From assembly GCA_030248135.1 (NCBI GenBank), contig JASANC010000735.1, positions 96,906 through 160,905 of the forward strand: a stretch of DNA of 64,000 nucleotides, written 5' to 3'. Numbering within the stretch: position 1 is the stretch's first letter; each line of letters begins with the position of its first letter. A program made the translations under genes and the position numbers. Origin of the DNA: Theristus sp. LFF4_11. Lineage: Eukaryota; Nematoda; Chromadorea; Monhysterida; Xyalidae. Shown in pieces: positions 22,871-34,700 of the stretch. The notes under the pieces were generated by a model that made no database searches, had not been told where the DNA came from, and saw nothing but the letters and a program-made list of their open reading frames with translations.

Positions 22871-24170
22871 TGCATTATTTCAATGCATTTTTTGGTACGT
22901 TAAAGCTCGGACCGAAAACACAAAGCTGTGCAGATTATTTTTTCTTTCCGCTTCGCCTTCCTTGTTTGTTCATATTCAGGTGGGTCAAAAATTACCGGAT
23001 TTCAAATTACTCTGTCTCACTTTGTTTGGGTCTGAAATTTTACAGAACTTAATACCGGTTGCACCTAAGAGTGGGGGGGGCCTAGTACTGAAGTGCTGCT
23101 ACACGGGGTCAAAATCAAACTAATGGTGCAGCGTTATTCTACTCAACAAGGAGCTTCAGTTTCACCCATAAACCATGCCTTGAAACTCCCTATAGCGGCC
23201 GCTATAGGGCGCGAAATTAAAAAAACCCTCGATTTTTTTGCCGTTTTTTACAAAGTGTACCATGTTGCAACGCATTTTTCTACCCAAGCGGATGTTTTTC
23301 AGAACCTGAAATAGTGTGCGTTTTGAAGATCTTGCGGAGCTCTACCAAGATATTAGTTCCGTCAAATCGGATCGTGTCCCTATTTTTTACTGTGAGCTAC
23401 GCAAAATTACTTTTTTTTGCATTTTTCACACTTTTTTCTTACTTTTATTTTCATGCAATGACAAAACAGTTTCTGACCCTGACTTTTGTGTCAAACAGGG
23501 GTTTTCGAGATCGCTGAATTTGAATCTGACCTTAGATTTTTGCCCCGGGCAATTTTTTGCCCCAAAATTGGGCAAAAACGCATTTTTTGCGTTTTTCAGT
23601 GTTTTTTGTTTTAATGTTTTAATTTTATGTGTGGATTTTATTAAAAAAATTATTTCTGATATAGCTTTACAACCGTTGTACTTGAATCAGTTTTTATATT
23701 TTGCAACTGACCGCTTGCTCACCCAAAAAATGGGTAAAATGTTGATTTTTTTGCTTTTTTCATATGTTTTCGTTTCACAGTGAAAAAAATCAGTTCAGAA
23801 AAAACTTTTAAATTTAATTTTTAATTCTCCAGGAGATTTTAAAGATCGCTGAATTTGAATCTGATTTTAGATTTGCCCCGGGCATTTTTTTGCCCAAAAA
23901 TTGGGCAAAAAACTTTTTTGCGTTTTCCAGTGGTTTTTGTTTTAATTTCTAAAAGTAGATTTTTATTTAAAAAAACTGTTTTCTAATAGCTTTACAACTT
24001 CTGTACTCGAATACGTTATTATATTTTGTAACGGACCACTTTCTCATCCAAAAATGGGTAAAATATGGATTTTCTGCCGTTTTCAGACGTTTTCGTCTCA
24101 TAGTAATAAATAAGTTTGAAAACAATTTTTAAAACCCCTTCCTAGAAGGTCCCAAATGCGCCGAATCCAT
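22870..24170. repeat. Degenerate tandem repeats, ~310-bp period
   Basis: Two successive units (about 23510-23810 and 23825-24130) align over 'cgctgaatttgaatctga..ttag', 'ttgccccgggca', 'ttgggcaaaaa', 'atagctttacaac' and 'aaatgggtaaaat'. Each holds small palindromes such as ttgcccAATTgggcaa-like sites. No exon is visible. Confidence 0.55.
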
Positions 24171-25085
24171 ATCTGTAGGCAAATTTTACAACTGACCAAT
24201 TATTAACCCTTATAAATGGGTAAAAATCTACACTGTAGTCTTTCTGTTGACGTTTTTCTTTTTTGTGTTTGAACCAGAACCTTGTAAATTGATGTTAATT
24301 TGTCCTCGAGAATTTTTTACGCCGCTGAAGTTGAAATTGTTTTTGGTTTTTTTAAACTGGTGCTTTTTACCCCAATTTTACCCAATTGGGTAAAAACTGT
24401 CACTCTCAGCTTTTTGTTTGAAACTTACATTATGAATGGTTTTGCGTTTCTTTGATGCTTGAGATTGATGAATTCAAGTCTGATGTCATGCACCGAGACT
24501 ACTGTTTTAACCCAAAAGGGTAAAAAGTGGGGCAAAATATAAGGGTAAATGTATATTCGGTATGGGTACATGTCAGTCTGTCAGTCTTGAGAAAAAAACT
24601 TGAGAGCTTTAGAAAATAAAAGACTAATGAAAATGAAATACACTAACTAGAATACAGAACCTTTTAACCTTTACAAGCTTGTTTCTCGCAAAAAGCAAAA
24701 AGACCTGAAATAAGGCAAGTGCATAAGTATTTACCCTTTTGGGTTAAAACACTAATCTCGGTGCATGTAGCAGACTTGAATTCATCAATCTCAAGCATCA
24801 AAGAAACGCAAAACCATTCATAATATACGTTTCAAACAAAAAGCTGAAAGTGACAGTTTTTACCCAATTGGGTAAAATTGGGGTAAAAGTGCAAAAAGTT
24901 TTAAAAAACCAAAAACAAATTCAATTTCAGCGGCGTAAAAAACTTTCGAGGACAAATTAACATCAATTAACAAGTCTGGTTCAAACACAAAAAAGAAAAA
25001 GGTCTACAGAAAGACTACAGTGTAGCTTTTTACCCATTTATAAGGGTTAATAATGGGTCAGTTGTAAAATTTGTACATATCATGC
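24170..25085. repeat. Foldback repeat centred near 24.64 kb
   Basis: Arms 24170-24550 and 24735-25080 are inverted complements: 'gtgcaccgagactactg..aacccaaaagggtaaa' on the left meets 'ttacccttttgggttaaaac..ctcggtgcatg' on the right, and 'aattttacccaattgggtaa'-type palindromes sit in both. The ~180-bp centre is unique. It may be a non-autonomous element or simply an inverted duplication of the preceding tandem family. Confidence 0.7.
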
Positions 25086-28000
25086 GGATGCGCGAGCGAG
25101 CGTCAGCGAGCAGACAGCGCATCACGCATTATATGAGCCGTTATCCTCTCGCGCGCGTTTTTCAAATTTGCTCGCTTCCTCCAGCGAGCATAGTATAAGC
25201 CACAAACTTGGTTCTGTGCACACGAAACGAACACCCAAAGTTGTGCTTGGAGCCGCGAAAAAATTTTTATCCGACTACTTTTCATACGCTGTAGACACGA
25301 AAAAACTATTCTGAAAACAGTGTTACTTATTTTTCTATCTCTTTTTTTTCCGGTATGTCATCAACATGTGTTCGCGCTTTCAGTTTTTACCTGCGACACG
25401 TTCACAGTCTAGCAAGAATGTTTCCTGGGGTAATTTCATCCGTAGATTTGGAAAAATGGGTTAATTTTTTGCCCCGACCACTTTTTCGGGTAAAAATTTG
25501 GGCATTTTTAAAAGTTCGCAGCGTTTTCACCGGGTTTTAAGACTCGCTTTTTGAGTCGACCGACCCGGCCTCCACACCTCTAGGCACAGTTTTTGAAAAG
25601 TTCTCAAATTTTGACGAATTTAGCACCAATCGAACCGGCTCGACGCGCTGAGTTTGAAAATCATATTGGTTTTTTAATTTGACACTTTTTTATAGTCAAA
25701 TACTAAAAAACCGTTTTTTTGAGCGACCTTCAGAAACATAGCTCTAGCTCACTTCTGCTTCAAGCTATTAACAAAATTCAAAAACCAATCGATTTCGCTT
25801 GTGCTCGCGCATATTTTTTGTTATAACATTATTATACAAAAAATGTTGTTTTATGTTCTAAATTTAAGAAAAACTGAAAGAGTTTGTGGTTTTTGCTATG
25901 TTTAGGCATTTTTAAAGCGAGAACGGAGTAGGATTGCTACAGTACGGCCGAATAAATGAGGCAGTCCATCAAGGCGGGATCAGTCGCAGACTAGGAGTTG
26001 TCTTTTTCAAAAATGCCAACATAATTCCCAATCATGTGTGCAAGGGAGAAAGAATGCACAGAATAGCGCGGATAATCCATTAGTTTAAAAAAACGAGTCA
26101 AATTTGGCACACAATGTGGTTTCTGAACGTCTTTTTTTCTTTCATTCAAATTTCGCGCGCTCCTTGAACCCTGAAAAAAGCTGCCATGTTTAATCGGCCA
26201 TACCGTAAGTAATTCTGAAAGCCCTTGAAAAATGCTACAAGTATGCTAAAAATAAAAAAAAATCGATTGCCCATTAAGAAGTAACGAAGCATTACAATAT
26301 CGGTCGCCCGCAAACAGCTTTCATTCAGATACCGCAGCCATAGCTTGACTTTCGAACCCCTTGAAGCACGGCATTCTACCAAGTTTTCACCATCAAACAT
26401 GAAATTGGCTTTATGGTCCATGCAGTGTTATACTTGAACGAATCCAGTCAAATATAGCATCAATAGACTCCCCTTGATTAGGCAAAAACTTTCATCCAGA
26501 TACCGTAATCCTTGTTTGACTACCGTTCCGTGTGTTTCTTCCCACCCCCAAAATTTTAGGGGACACCTCCGGTGCTGAAACGTAACGAAAGGGGTTTTCG
26601 GACACGCTGAGTAAACACGTCACAAAAAATCTGAAATTTTGTTACAAACACAAATCAAGGTTGCTGACTTCGAATATGATGTTTATTTTTTATACGGATT
26701 ACTCCATACCTAAAAACGGTCTCTATGGGGATAAAAAATAAAAATAGATTTTTTTTTTAATTTTTCTTGTTTTAATTCATTCAGAGCCCGCTTTCAGGGT
26801 GCGGAGTAATTCGTATAAAAAATAAACATTATATTCAAAATCAGCAACCTTGATTTGTTGTTTGTAACACGGTTTCAGATTTTTTGCGACGTTTTTTTAA
26901 ACTTCAAATTAATCATTAAAGGAATTTCCTTCCTCATCCCCATGGCATAGGGCAGATAGAAACATCGGGCAAAGTTCTAAGTAAGATTTTTGAACTCAGG
27001 TTTTGAACTTTTTCCTAAGTAAGATTTCTTTTTACCCGAATTTCCTTTTCGTTACGGTTTCAGCACCTGAGGTGGCCCCTAAATTTTTTTTGGGAGGGGG
27101 GGGGGTGGGAGGTAACACACTGGGAACGGTAGTCAAGCAATAATTACGGTATTTGAATAAAAATTGTTCGTCTTGTCAAGGGGAGTCGATTGATGCTAAG
27201 TTTGACTGGATTCGTTCAAGTATAACACTGCATGGACCATAAAGCCAATTTCATGTTTGATGGTGAAAACTTGGTAGAATGCCGTGCTTCAAGGGGTACG
27301 AAAGTCAAGCTATGGTTACGGTATCTGAATGAAAGCTGTTTGCCTGATCAAGAGTAATTGACTGATATAAATTTGATTCAATTCGAACAACTAGAACACT
27401 ACAGGGATCAAAAATGTTACTTTCAGGCCTCAAAATGGTTAAAAATGGTAAAAATCTTGCTCTGCGGGTTACGGTAATCACAATACAGTTGCGCTATTTA
27501 AATGGAAATTGTTTGCATTATCAAGGGGAGCCGATTGATACCAAATTTGGCCTGATTAGTTCAAGTATAACACCACACGGACCAGAAACAATCCAAAAAA
27601 AGCCAAAAAAGCCAAAAATCGCAAATATTGGGTTACTGTAGCAAAATTTCGCAACTTTACTTATTTTTTTTCGGATTCTGCGCAAAAAGTTGCCCTAATA
27701 CCCTATTTCGATTTTTGTCTTCGTTGCTCTACAATTTGTCGACATACCAGGAAATACCCTGTATGCATGCGGGCGACCGATATTGTAATGCTTCGTTACT
27801 TCTTAATGGGCAATCGATTTTTTTTATTTTTAGCATACTTGTAGCATTTTTCAAGGGCTTTCAGAATTACTTAGCAACCCTACTCCGTTCTCGCTTTAAA
27901 AATGCCTAAACATAGCAAAAACCACAAACTCTTTCAGTTTTTCTTAAATTTAGAACATAACACAGCATTTTTTGTATAATAATGTTATGACAAAAAATAT

Positions 28001-28330
28001 GCGCGAGCACAAGCGAAATCGATTGGTTTTTGAATTTTGTTAATAGCTTGAAGCAGAAGCGAGCTAAAGCTATGTTTTTGAAGGTCGCTCAAAAAAACGG
28101 TTTTTCTTAGTATTTGACTATAAAAAAGGTCAAATTAAAAAACCAATATGATTTTCAAACTCAGCGCGTCGAGCCGGTTCGATTGGTGCTAAATTCGTCA
28201 AAATTTGAGAACTTTTCAAAAACTGTGCCTAAGGGGGGTCGGTATTCTGAAAAAGCCGATCTTAAGCATCATACCTCAAACCAGATGCGAGATGGGGCAG
28301 CTTGAAGTCCGGTAGTATTTTTTTGCCGCA
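25085..28330. repeat. Palindromic repeat block, arms at 25.56-26.46 and 27.23-28.27 kb
   Basis: The start (25085-25340) is duplicated at 30425-30660 (gcgcgagcgagcg.. block). Inside, 25565-25925 is the inverse of 27895-28260 and 26140-26460 of 27230-27860, leaving a centre of about 26.5-27.2 kb that resembles window positions 1-500. A fragment at 33.41-33.67 kb matches 25.93-26.17 kb in inverse. No transposase or host exon was recognised. Confidence 0.6.
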
Positions 28331-28724
28331 CCCTATGCATTGTTGTTTTTGTGAGTTTTTGTTTGCACTTTTTTTATTTTCATTGGTACTGGTTCGGTTT
28401 AACAGCTACGGTATGTATAAAATCAAACAAAGTGTTTGAAACAAAATATAAGTAATAATATACAATGACAGGCATAATATGACGATGCAATTTGTTATGG
28501 CATACATCATTCTCAATGCATAATATCAAAAATTCTGCTAAAACTGAATTATGAGATCTGAAAAAAATCTGAGCAATGGTCGTTCACACTATCACAGTTT
28601 GGAATGGCGTTTGATTTTCTGTATGTTTCCCTGCTGAGAATTTTTAGAAACAAAACTATGTTGATATGCGGGGACTGACAAGTTATAGATCTCGATGACT
28701 CTGGTGAAATGTTCTGAAAAATCA

Positions 28725-31700
28725 TCATAAAGGCACCCATCCGTCAGGAAAGTATTCTGCAAGCGTGTATTCGTGTGACAGGCGAGAGCCGGGACGGGCA
28801 AACACTTTTTGGTAAGTCACGTGACCGTTCGGCAGAAACGCTGACATCCAACTGTACGTGCCTGAAATCATCATCATCATAATACTAAGATAATAGTGTC
28901 TGTGTGTGTGTGGCACTTTTTTGCAATTTGAATTGGCGCTCATTTTTGCTATTTAAAAAACTTCATCTCAATTTTTAAACCTATTATCAATGCCAGTTAT
29001 TTTCTCAAAAAATGTCACTTTTCACTGCGAAGTCATCATGATTATCTTTGGTCATTCGCGACAGCGCCTTAACATGCGATTGATAATTAATGGCAATCGT
29101 TGCTGTTCACAAGTTGATGACCGAAAGCGTAAAATGAGAGAAAACCAACTATGAAGAATGGTTGCAATTGTTTTTAAAAATCGGGTTGCAAAACGACATC
29201 GACATTGCAAGTGGACATTGCATTTTGCTTTCAAGACAATATTTTTTATTATCATTTGGTTGAAAAGTTATTGCTTGAGAACTTTTCAAAAACAGAAAAG
29301 TGTTGCAAAGTTGTTGCTTGAGACGTTTTCAAAAACAGAAAAGTTGTATCTAAACAAGTAAACTAAAAAAATAATTGCAAAATCAAGTAAACGGGGTTTG
29401 TTAATGAAGTGTGTGATTGATTAAAAATCTGATTAGAAATCCGTTACTTTTTGTTTTCCCATTCACTTTCACTTGGCAAAAAGGCTTGGCTTATATGTTA
29501 GGGTATGTTAAAATATAAAACAGTGCTTTTTAAATGGTTTTTTTTAAAAAACAACGTCACTTTTTTATATTGTTGTTCATTTTTGTTTTCACTGTACAAA
29601 AAAGGATTGGCTCAGGGCAGGGTGAACGGGTAAAAAAACATAATAGCAAAATTATAAACTTCAATTAAAATGCAATGCATTTTCAATCCGGGTCGCGGGC
29701 GAGCACGGTACAAAAGAGCAAAATCCACTCAAAAAAATAATTGTATTTATCAGCTAACCGTGCCGTAGGCACGGGTCAATTGGCTAGTGAGGAAAAGTGG
29801 CAAAGCAGTATCTAGATAGCCAATCAGCAACACATTTTAGTCGCTTGCTGCTGTGACATTTTTGCGATTGTACGTGTGTGATGAAAAACTACACTGAGCA
29901 AAACGGCTTGTTGTTGTGTTTCGTTCAACGTTTGAATCGGCAATTTGGGACTGTTCAAGAAATGCTTGCGATTAATTTTGTTAAAATTTCAATTGAAAAC
30001 ACACTAGCATAGCCAATGTTTTGAACTTCCATGTTGCAACTCTACCGTCACCACAATTGCACGCACCAACGGTTACGGTCCTTTTGCGAGTTTTTGCCAC
30101 TTTGTTCTGCCCTCTATCTATGATTTAGTCAAACTTTGCAGTTGCAGTTTTTCTCCTTTTAGTTTACTATTGTAAATAAAAATGAATTTCCTTGAAAAGT
30201 CACCAACTTGGTCTGAAAAACTGAAATGCGCGCGAGCAAAACAGAAGCTTTCAGTTTATTTCGCGAACCGCAGGAACTCCGATAAAACTAAGAACAGCGT
30301 ATGATACGGAGAAAGCTTGGGTTTTCACAGCTTCTTTGTCCCTTTGAAAAAAGGCTGCCCTTCTCTTCTAAAATCCGAGACGCTCGTTGTCGGACATTGC
30401 TTAAACGGACCTAAGTAATTCTTCATGCGGATGCGCGAGCGAGCGCCAGCGAGCGGACAGCGCATCACGCATAATATGAGCCGTTATCCCCTCGCGCGCG
30501 TTTTTCAAATTTGCTCGCTTCCTCCAGCGAGCATAGTACAAGCCACAAACTTGGTTCTGTGCACACGAAACGAACACCCAAAGTTGTGCTTGGAGCCGCG
30601 AAAAAATTTTTATCGGACAACTTTTCATACGCTGTAGACACGAAAAACCTATTCTGAAAACAGTGTTACTTATTTCTCTTTGTATTTTTTTTTTCAGTAG
30701 TGTAATCATATGTGTTCGCCCTTTCAATTTTTACCTGCGACACTTTCACAGTTGCACAAAAATGGTTCCTGGGGTAATTCCATCCGGAGATTTTGAAAAT
30801 TGGGTTAATTTTTTGCCCCGACCCTTATTTGGGGCAAAATTTGGGCATTTTTTTAAATTTTGAAGGATTTTACGGCGTTACAAGTGTTCGCCCTTTCAAT
30901 TTTTGTCTGAAGTTGTTCCATGACCAAACAAAAAAATTTCCTGGGGTAATTCCATCCGGAGATTTTGAAAATTGAGTTAATTTTTGCCTCTGACCCTTAT
31001 TTGGGGCAAAATTTGGGCATTTTTAAGTTTTGAAGGATTTTACGCCGTTACAAGTGTTCGCCCTTTCAATTTTTGTCTGAAGTTGTTCCGTAACCTAACA
31101 AAAAATTTTCCTGAGGTAATTCCATCCGAAGATTTTAGAAATTGAGTTAATTTTTTGCCCCGACCTTGTTTTTGAGTAAAAATTGGGCATTTTTAAAAAC
31201 TCGCACGGTTTTCACCGGGTTTTAAGTGTTCGCCCTTTCAATTTTTGTCTGAAGTTGTTCCATAACCGAACAAAAAAGTTTCCTGGGGTAATTTCATCTG
31301 TAGATTTTGAAAATTTAGTTACTTTTTTGCTCCAACCTTTATTTGGGTAAAAATTGGGCATTTTTAAAGGTTCGCAGGTTTTGACCTGGTTGCATGTGTT
31401 CGCGCTTTCAATTTTTACCTGCGGCATTTTCACAGTCGAACAAAAATGTTTCCTGGGGTAATTCCATCCGGAGATTTTGGAAATTAAGTTAATTTTTGCC
31501 CCGTGTGAGCATCTCTAGATACTGAATCGTGACGATTTCGGGCGAATCGGTCGTGGAAATTGGCGAAATCGGTCCAGAAACGAAAAACAAGAAAAGGGTG
31601 TTTTCCAAGGTAATTCAATGCGCTGATCACGGATTTTGGGTTAGTTTTCTTACGTGAGCAACTCTAGATGCCGAATCGTGACGATTTCGGGCGAATCGGC

Positions 31701-34700
31701 CGTCGAAATTGGCGAAATCGCTCCAGAAACGAAAAACAAGAGAAGAGTGTTTTCCAGGGTAATTCAATGCGCTGATCACGGATTTTGGGTTAGTTTTCTT
31801 ACGTGAGCAACTCTAGATGCTGAATCGTGACGATTTCGGGCGAATCGGCCGTGGAAATTGGCGAAATCGGTCCAGAAACGAAAAACAAGAAAAGGGTGTT
31901 TTCCAGGTAACTCAATGCGCTGATCACGAATTTTGGGTTAGTTTTCTTACGTGAGCAATTCTAGATGCTGAATCGTGACGATTTCGGGCGAATCGGCCGT
32001 GGAAATTGGCGAAATCGGTCCAAAAACAAAAAAATAAGAAACTGGTGTAGTCCGGGGTAATTCAATGCGCTGATCACGGATTTTGGGTTAGTTTTCTTAT
32101 GTGAGCAACTCTAAATACTGAATCGTGACGATTTCGGGCGAATCGGCCGTGGAAATTGGCGAAATCGGTCTAAAAACAAAAAATGAGAAACTGGTGTTTT
32201 CCAGGGTAATTCAATGCGCTGATCACGGATTTTGTGTTAGTTTTTTATGTGAGCAACTCTAGATACCGAATCGTGACGATTTGGAGCGAATCGGCCGTGG
32301 ACTTTAGCGAAATCGGTCCAGAAAAGAAAAACAAGAAAACGGCGTTTTCCATGGTAATTCAATGCACTGATTACGGATTTTGGGTTAGTTTTTTATGTGA
32401 GCAACTCTAGATACTGAATCGTGACGATTTCGGGCAAATCGGCCGTGGAAATTGGCGAAATCGGTCCAGAAATGAAAAACAAAAAAACGGTGTTTTCCAT
32501 TGTAATTAAATACACTGATCACGGATTTTGTGTTAGTTTTTTCATGTGAGCAACTCTAGATACCGAATCGTGACGATCTCGGGCGAATCGGCCGTGGAAT
32601 TTAGTGAAACCGGTCCAGAAATGAAAAACAAGAAGTCGGTGTTTTCCATGGTAATTCATTGCGCCGATCACGGCTTTTGGGTCAGTTTTCTTATGTGAGC
32701 AATTCTAGGTACTGAATCGTGATGATTTTGGGCGAATCGGCCGTAGAAATAGCATAGACGAAATTGGCCTAAAAACTAAAAATGAAAAACCTGAGTTGTC
32801 CGGGGTTTAGAAGAATGTGTGACCAACGTATTGTGATTTTGGTCCGACCTTTGGGGCTTATGTAAAAGTCAGAATATTATCTAAAAATGCGGGAGACGCA
32901 TATAAAAGGAGGAATATGGCCTTGTGTAAGCAGTGAAAGACTTGGCTCGACAACGCTTTTCAAGTCTCTGATGTGGTACACACGGATACAAGTACATAAG
33001 AGTCATATTTTTGCGCCGTTTATTCTTTATTTCGGTTGCAAGTGGCAACCCTCGTACATTGTAGACAAATGAAACTTTCACATTTGCTTTTTTCTAGCAT
33101 TTAGCGACCTCTAAAACCACTAAAATAACGATCAGACTTTAGATCGCTGACACTGGTTTGCACAAAGTGTATCGCAGAGGCATTGGGAACGCAAGGTCTC
33201 CTTCTGTGGCAATGACTCACCGGTTTATCCTGTCACAAGAGTTTGGTAAAAAGGGTGAAAATCAACGGAAGACAACACTTTTTGCACTGGTGCTGCTGTA
33301 TGCACAGCGGTGCGTACGTTAGCAACAACGATAAAGCTACATGCAGCAATGTTTTGCAATCTCTGATGTTTCTGTTTTTTTGCACAGAATTTACAGTATA
33401 GCTGATTAAACATGGCAGCTTTTTTCAGGGTGCAAGGAGCGCGCGAATTTTGAATGAAAGAAAAAGAAGTTCAGAAACCAAATTGTATGCCAAATTTGAC
33501 GCGTTTTTTTGAACTAATGGATTATCCGTATTATTCTGTTCATTCTTTCTCCCTTGCACACATGATTGGAAATTATGTTGGATTTTTGAAAAAGACAACT
33601 CCTAGTCAGCGACTAATCCCGCCTTGATGGACTGCCTCATTTATTCGGCCATGCTGTACAGAATTTCGCACATGATGTGATTTTAGACTAAACTGAAGAG
33701 GACAATTGAAAAATATCTACATAACTTCAAACTTTTTACGCTTCTCAGCAAGCTTTTAAACAACAAACGCGGCGCAAAAATATGACTCTTATGTGCTTGT
33801 ATCCGTGTGTACCACATCAGAGACTTGAAAAGCGTTGTCGAGCCAAGTCTTTCACTGCTTACACAAGGCCATATTCCTCCTTTTATATGCGTCTCCCGCA
33901 TTTTTAGATAATATCCTAAAGCTTAATCCTTGCTTAGCCAAAAATGATCCTTACCTAATCCTAAACTTAAGCCAAGCCTTTTCAAGAAGGCAGATGTCAG
34001 AACAATAGCGTTTTGGACCAGTTTTTGTTGAGGCCGAAGTGTGTGCATGGTGCATGCGCGCTAATGGATCGTGAGCATGAGCATGCCTATGCCACGTGCG
34101 GTGCGGTGCGTTTTAGAAAAGAAGCACCAGGCCTAAAAAACTAGCCTTAGACAGACCCCAGAACAGATCAATCCAAATGAGAACATTCAACAATTATCTT
34201 CTTCTGCATGCTTTTTGCTGAATAAATTCAACAGCGTTTGCATTTGCAGACCTCTTGGTCAATGTTACACAAAAAAACAAGTACGCTTTTTGCCCGATTT
34301 TTTCACATTGAATCGAAAAATATTGCTGTGCAACGGAATTTTAGAATTTTCAGATAAACATTGAACGCCATCACTGCCAAACATTTGTCAAGCAGTGTTT
34401 AAGAATAATTTCAGACCTAAATGTTGCGCCAGAAACCCGAGAACGAGCCGTTTTGCCCAATGAATTTTTTGGACACCGTGTACATTCTCTAAGGCGGAAC
34501 AATTGTATTGCACGATCATGCGAGAACGACAGACAGCTATTGTGTGCAAACCCGCCCGGCGGCTATACTAAGATATATGACGCAATAAACGCGTTTGTAG
34601 CCCCATTTTGCACTTCGCGAACGCCGACCGGTGGTCATGATCGAGTGATTCGACTGCGCGAGCATGCACATGTCGACGACGGCGTCGCCGCCAGCCGGCG

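Noticed and set aside
23314..23783. Hydrophobic ORFs of 67 and 155 codons
   Set aside because: Phe-rich translation of T-rich tandem repeats, not conserved between repeat units.
31504..32760. A CRISPR-like array
   Set aside because: Units are ~149 bp direct repeats without separate spacers in an intron of a eukaryotic gene; this is a minisatellite.
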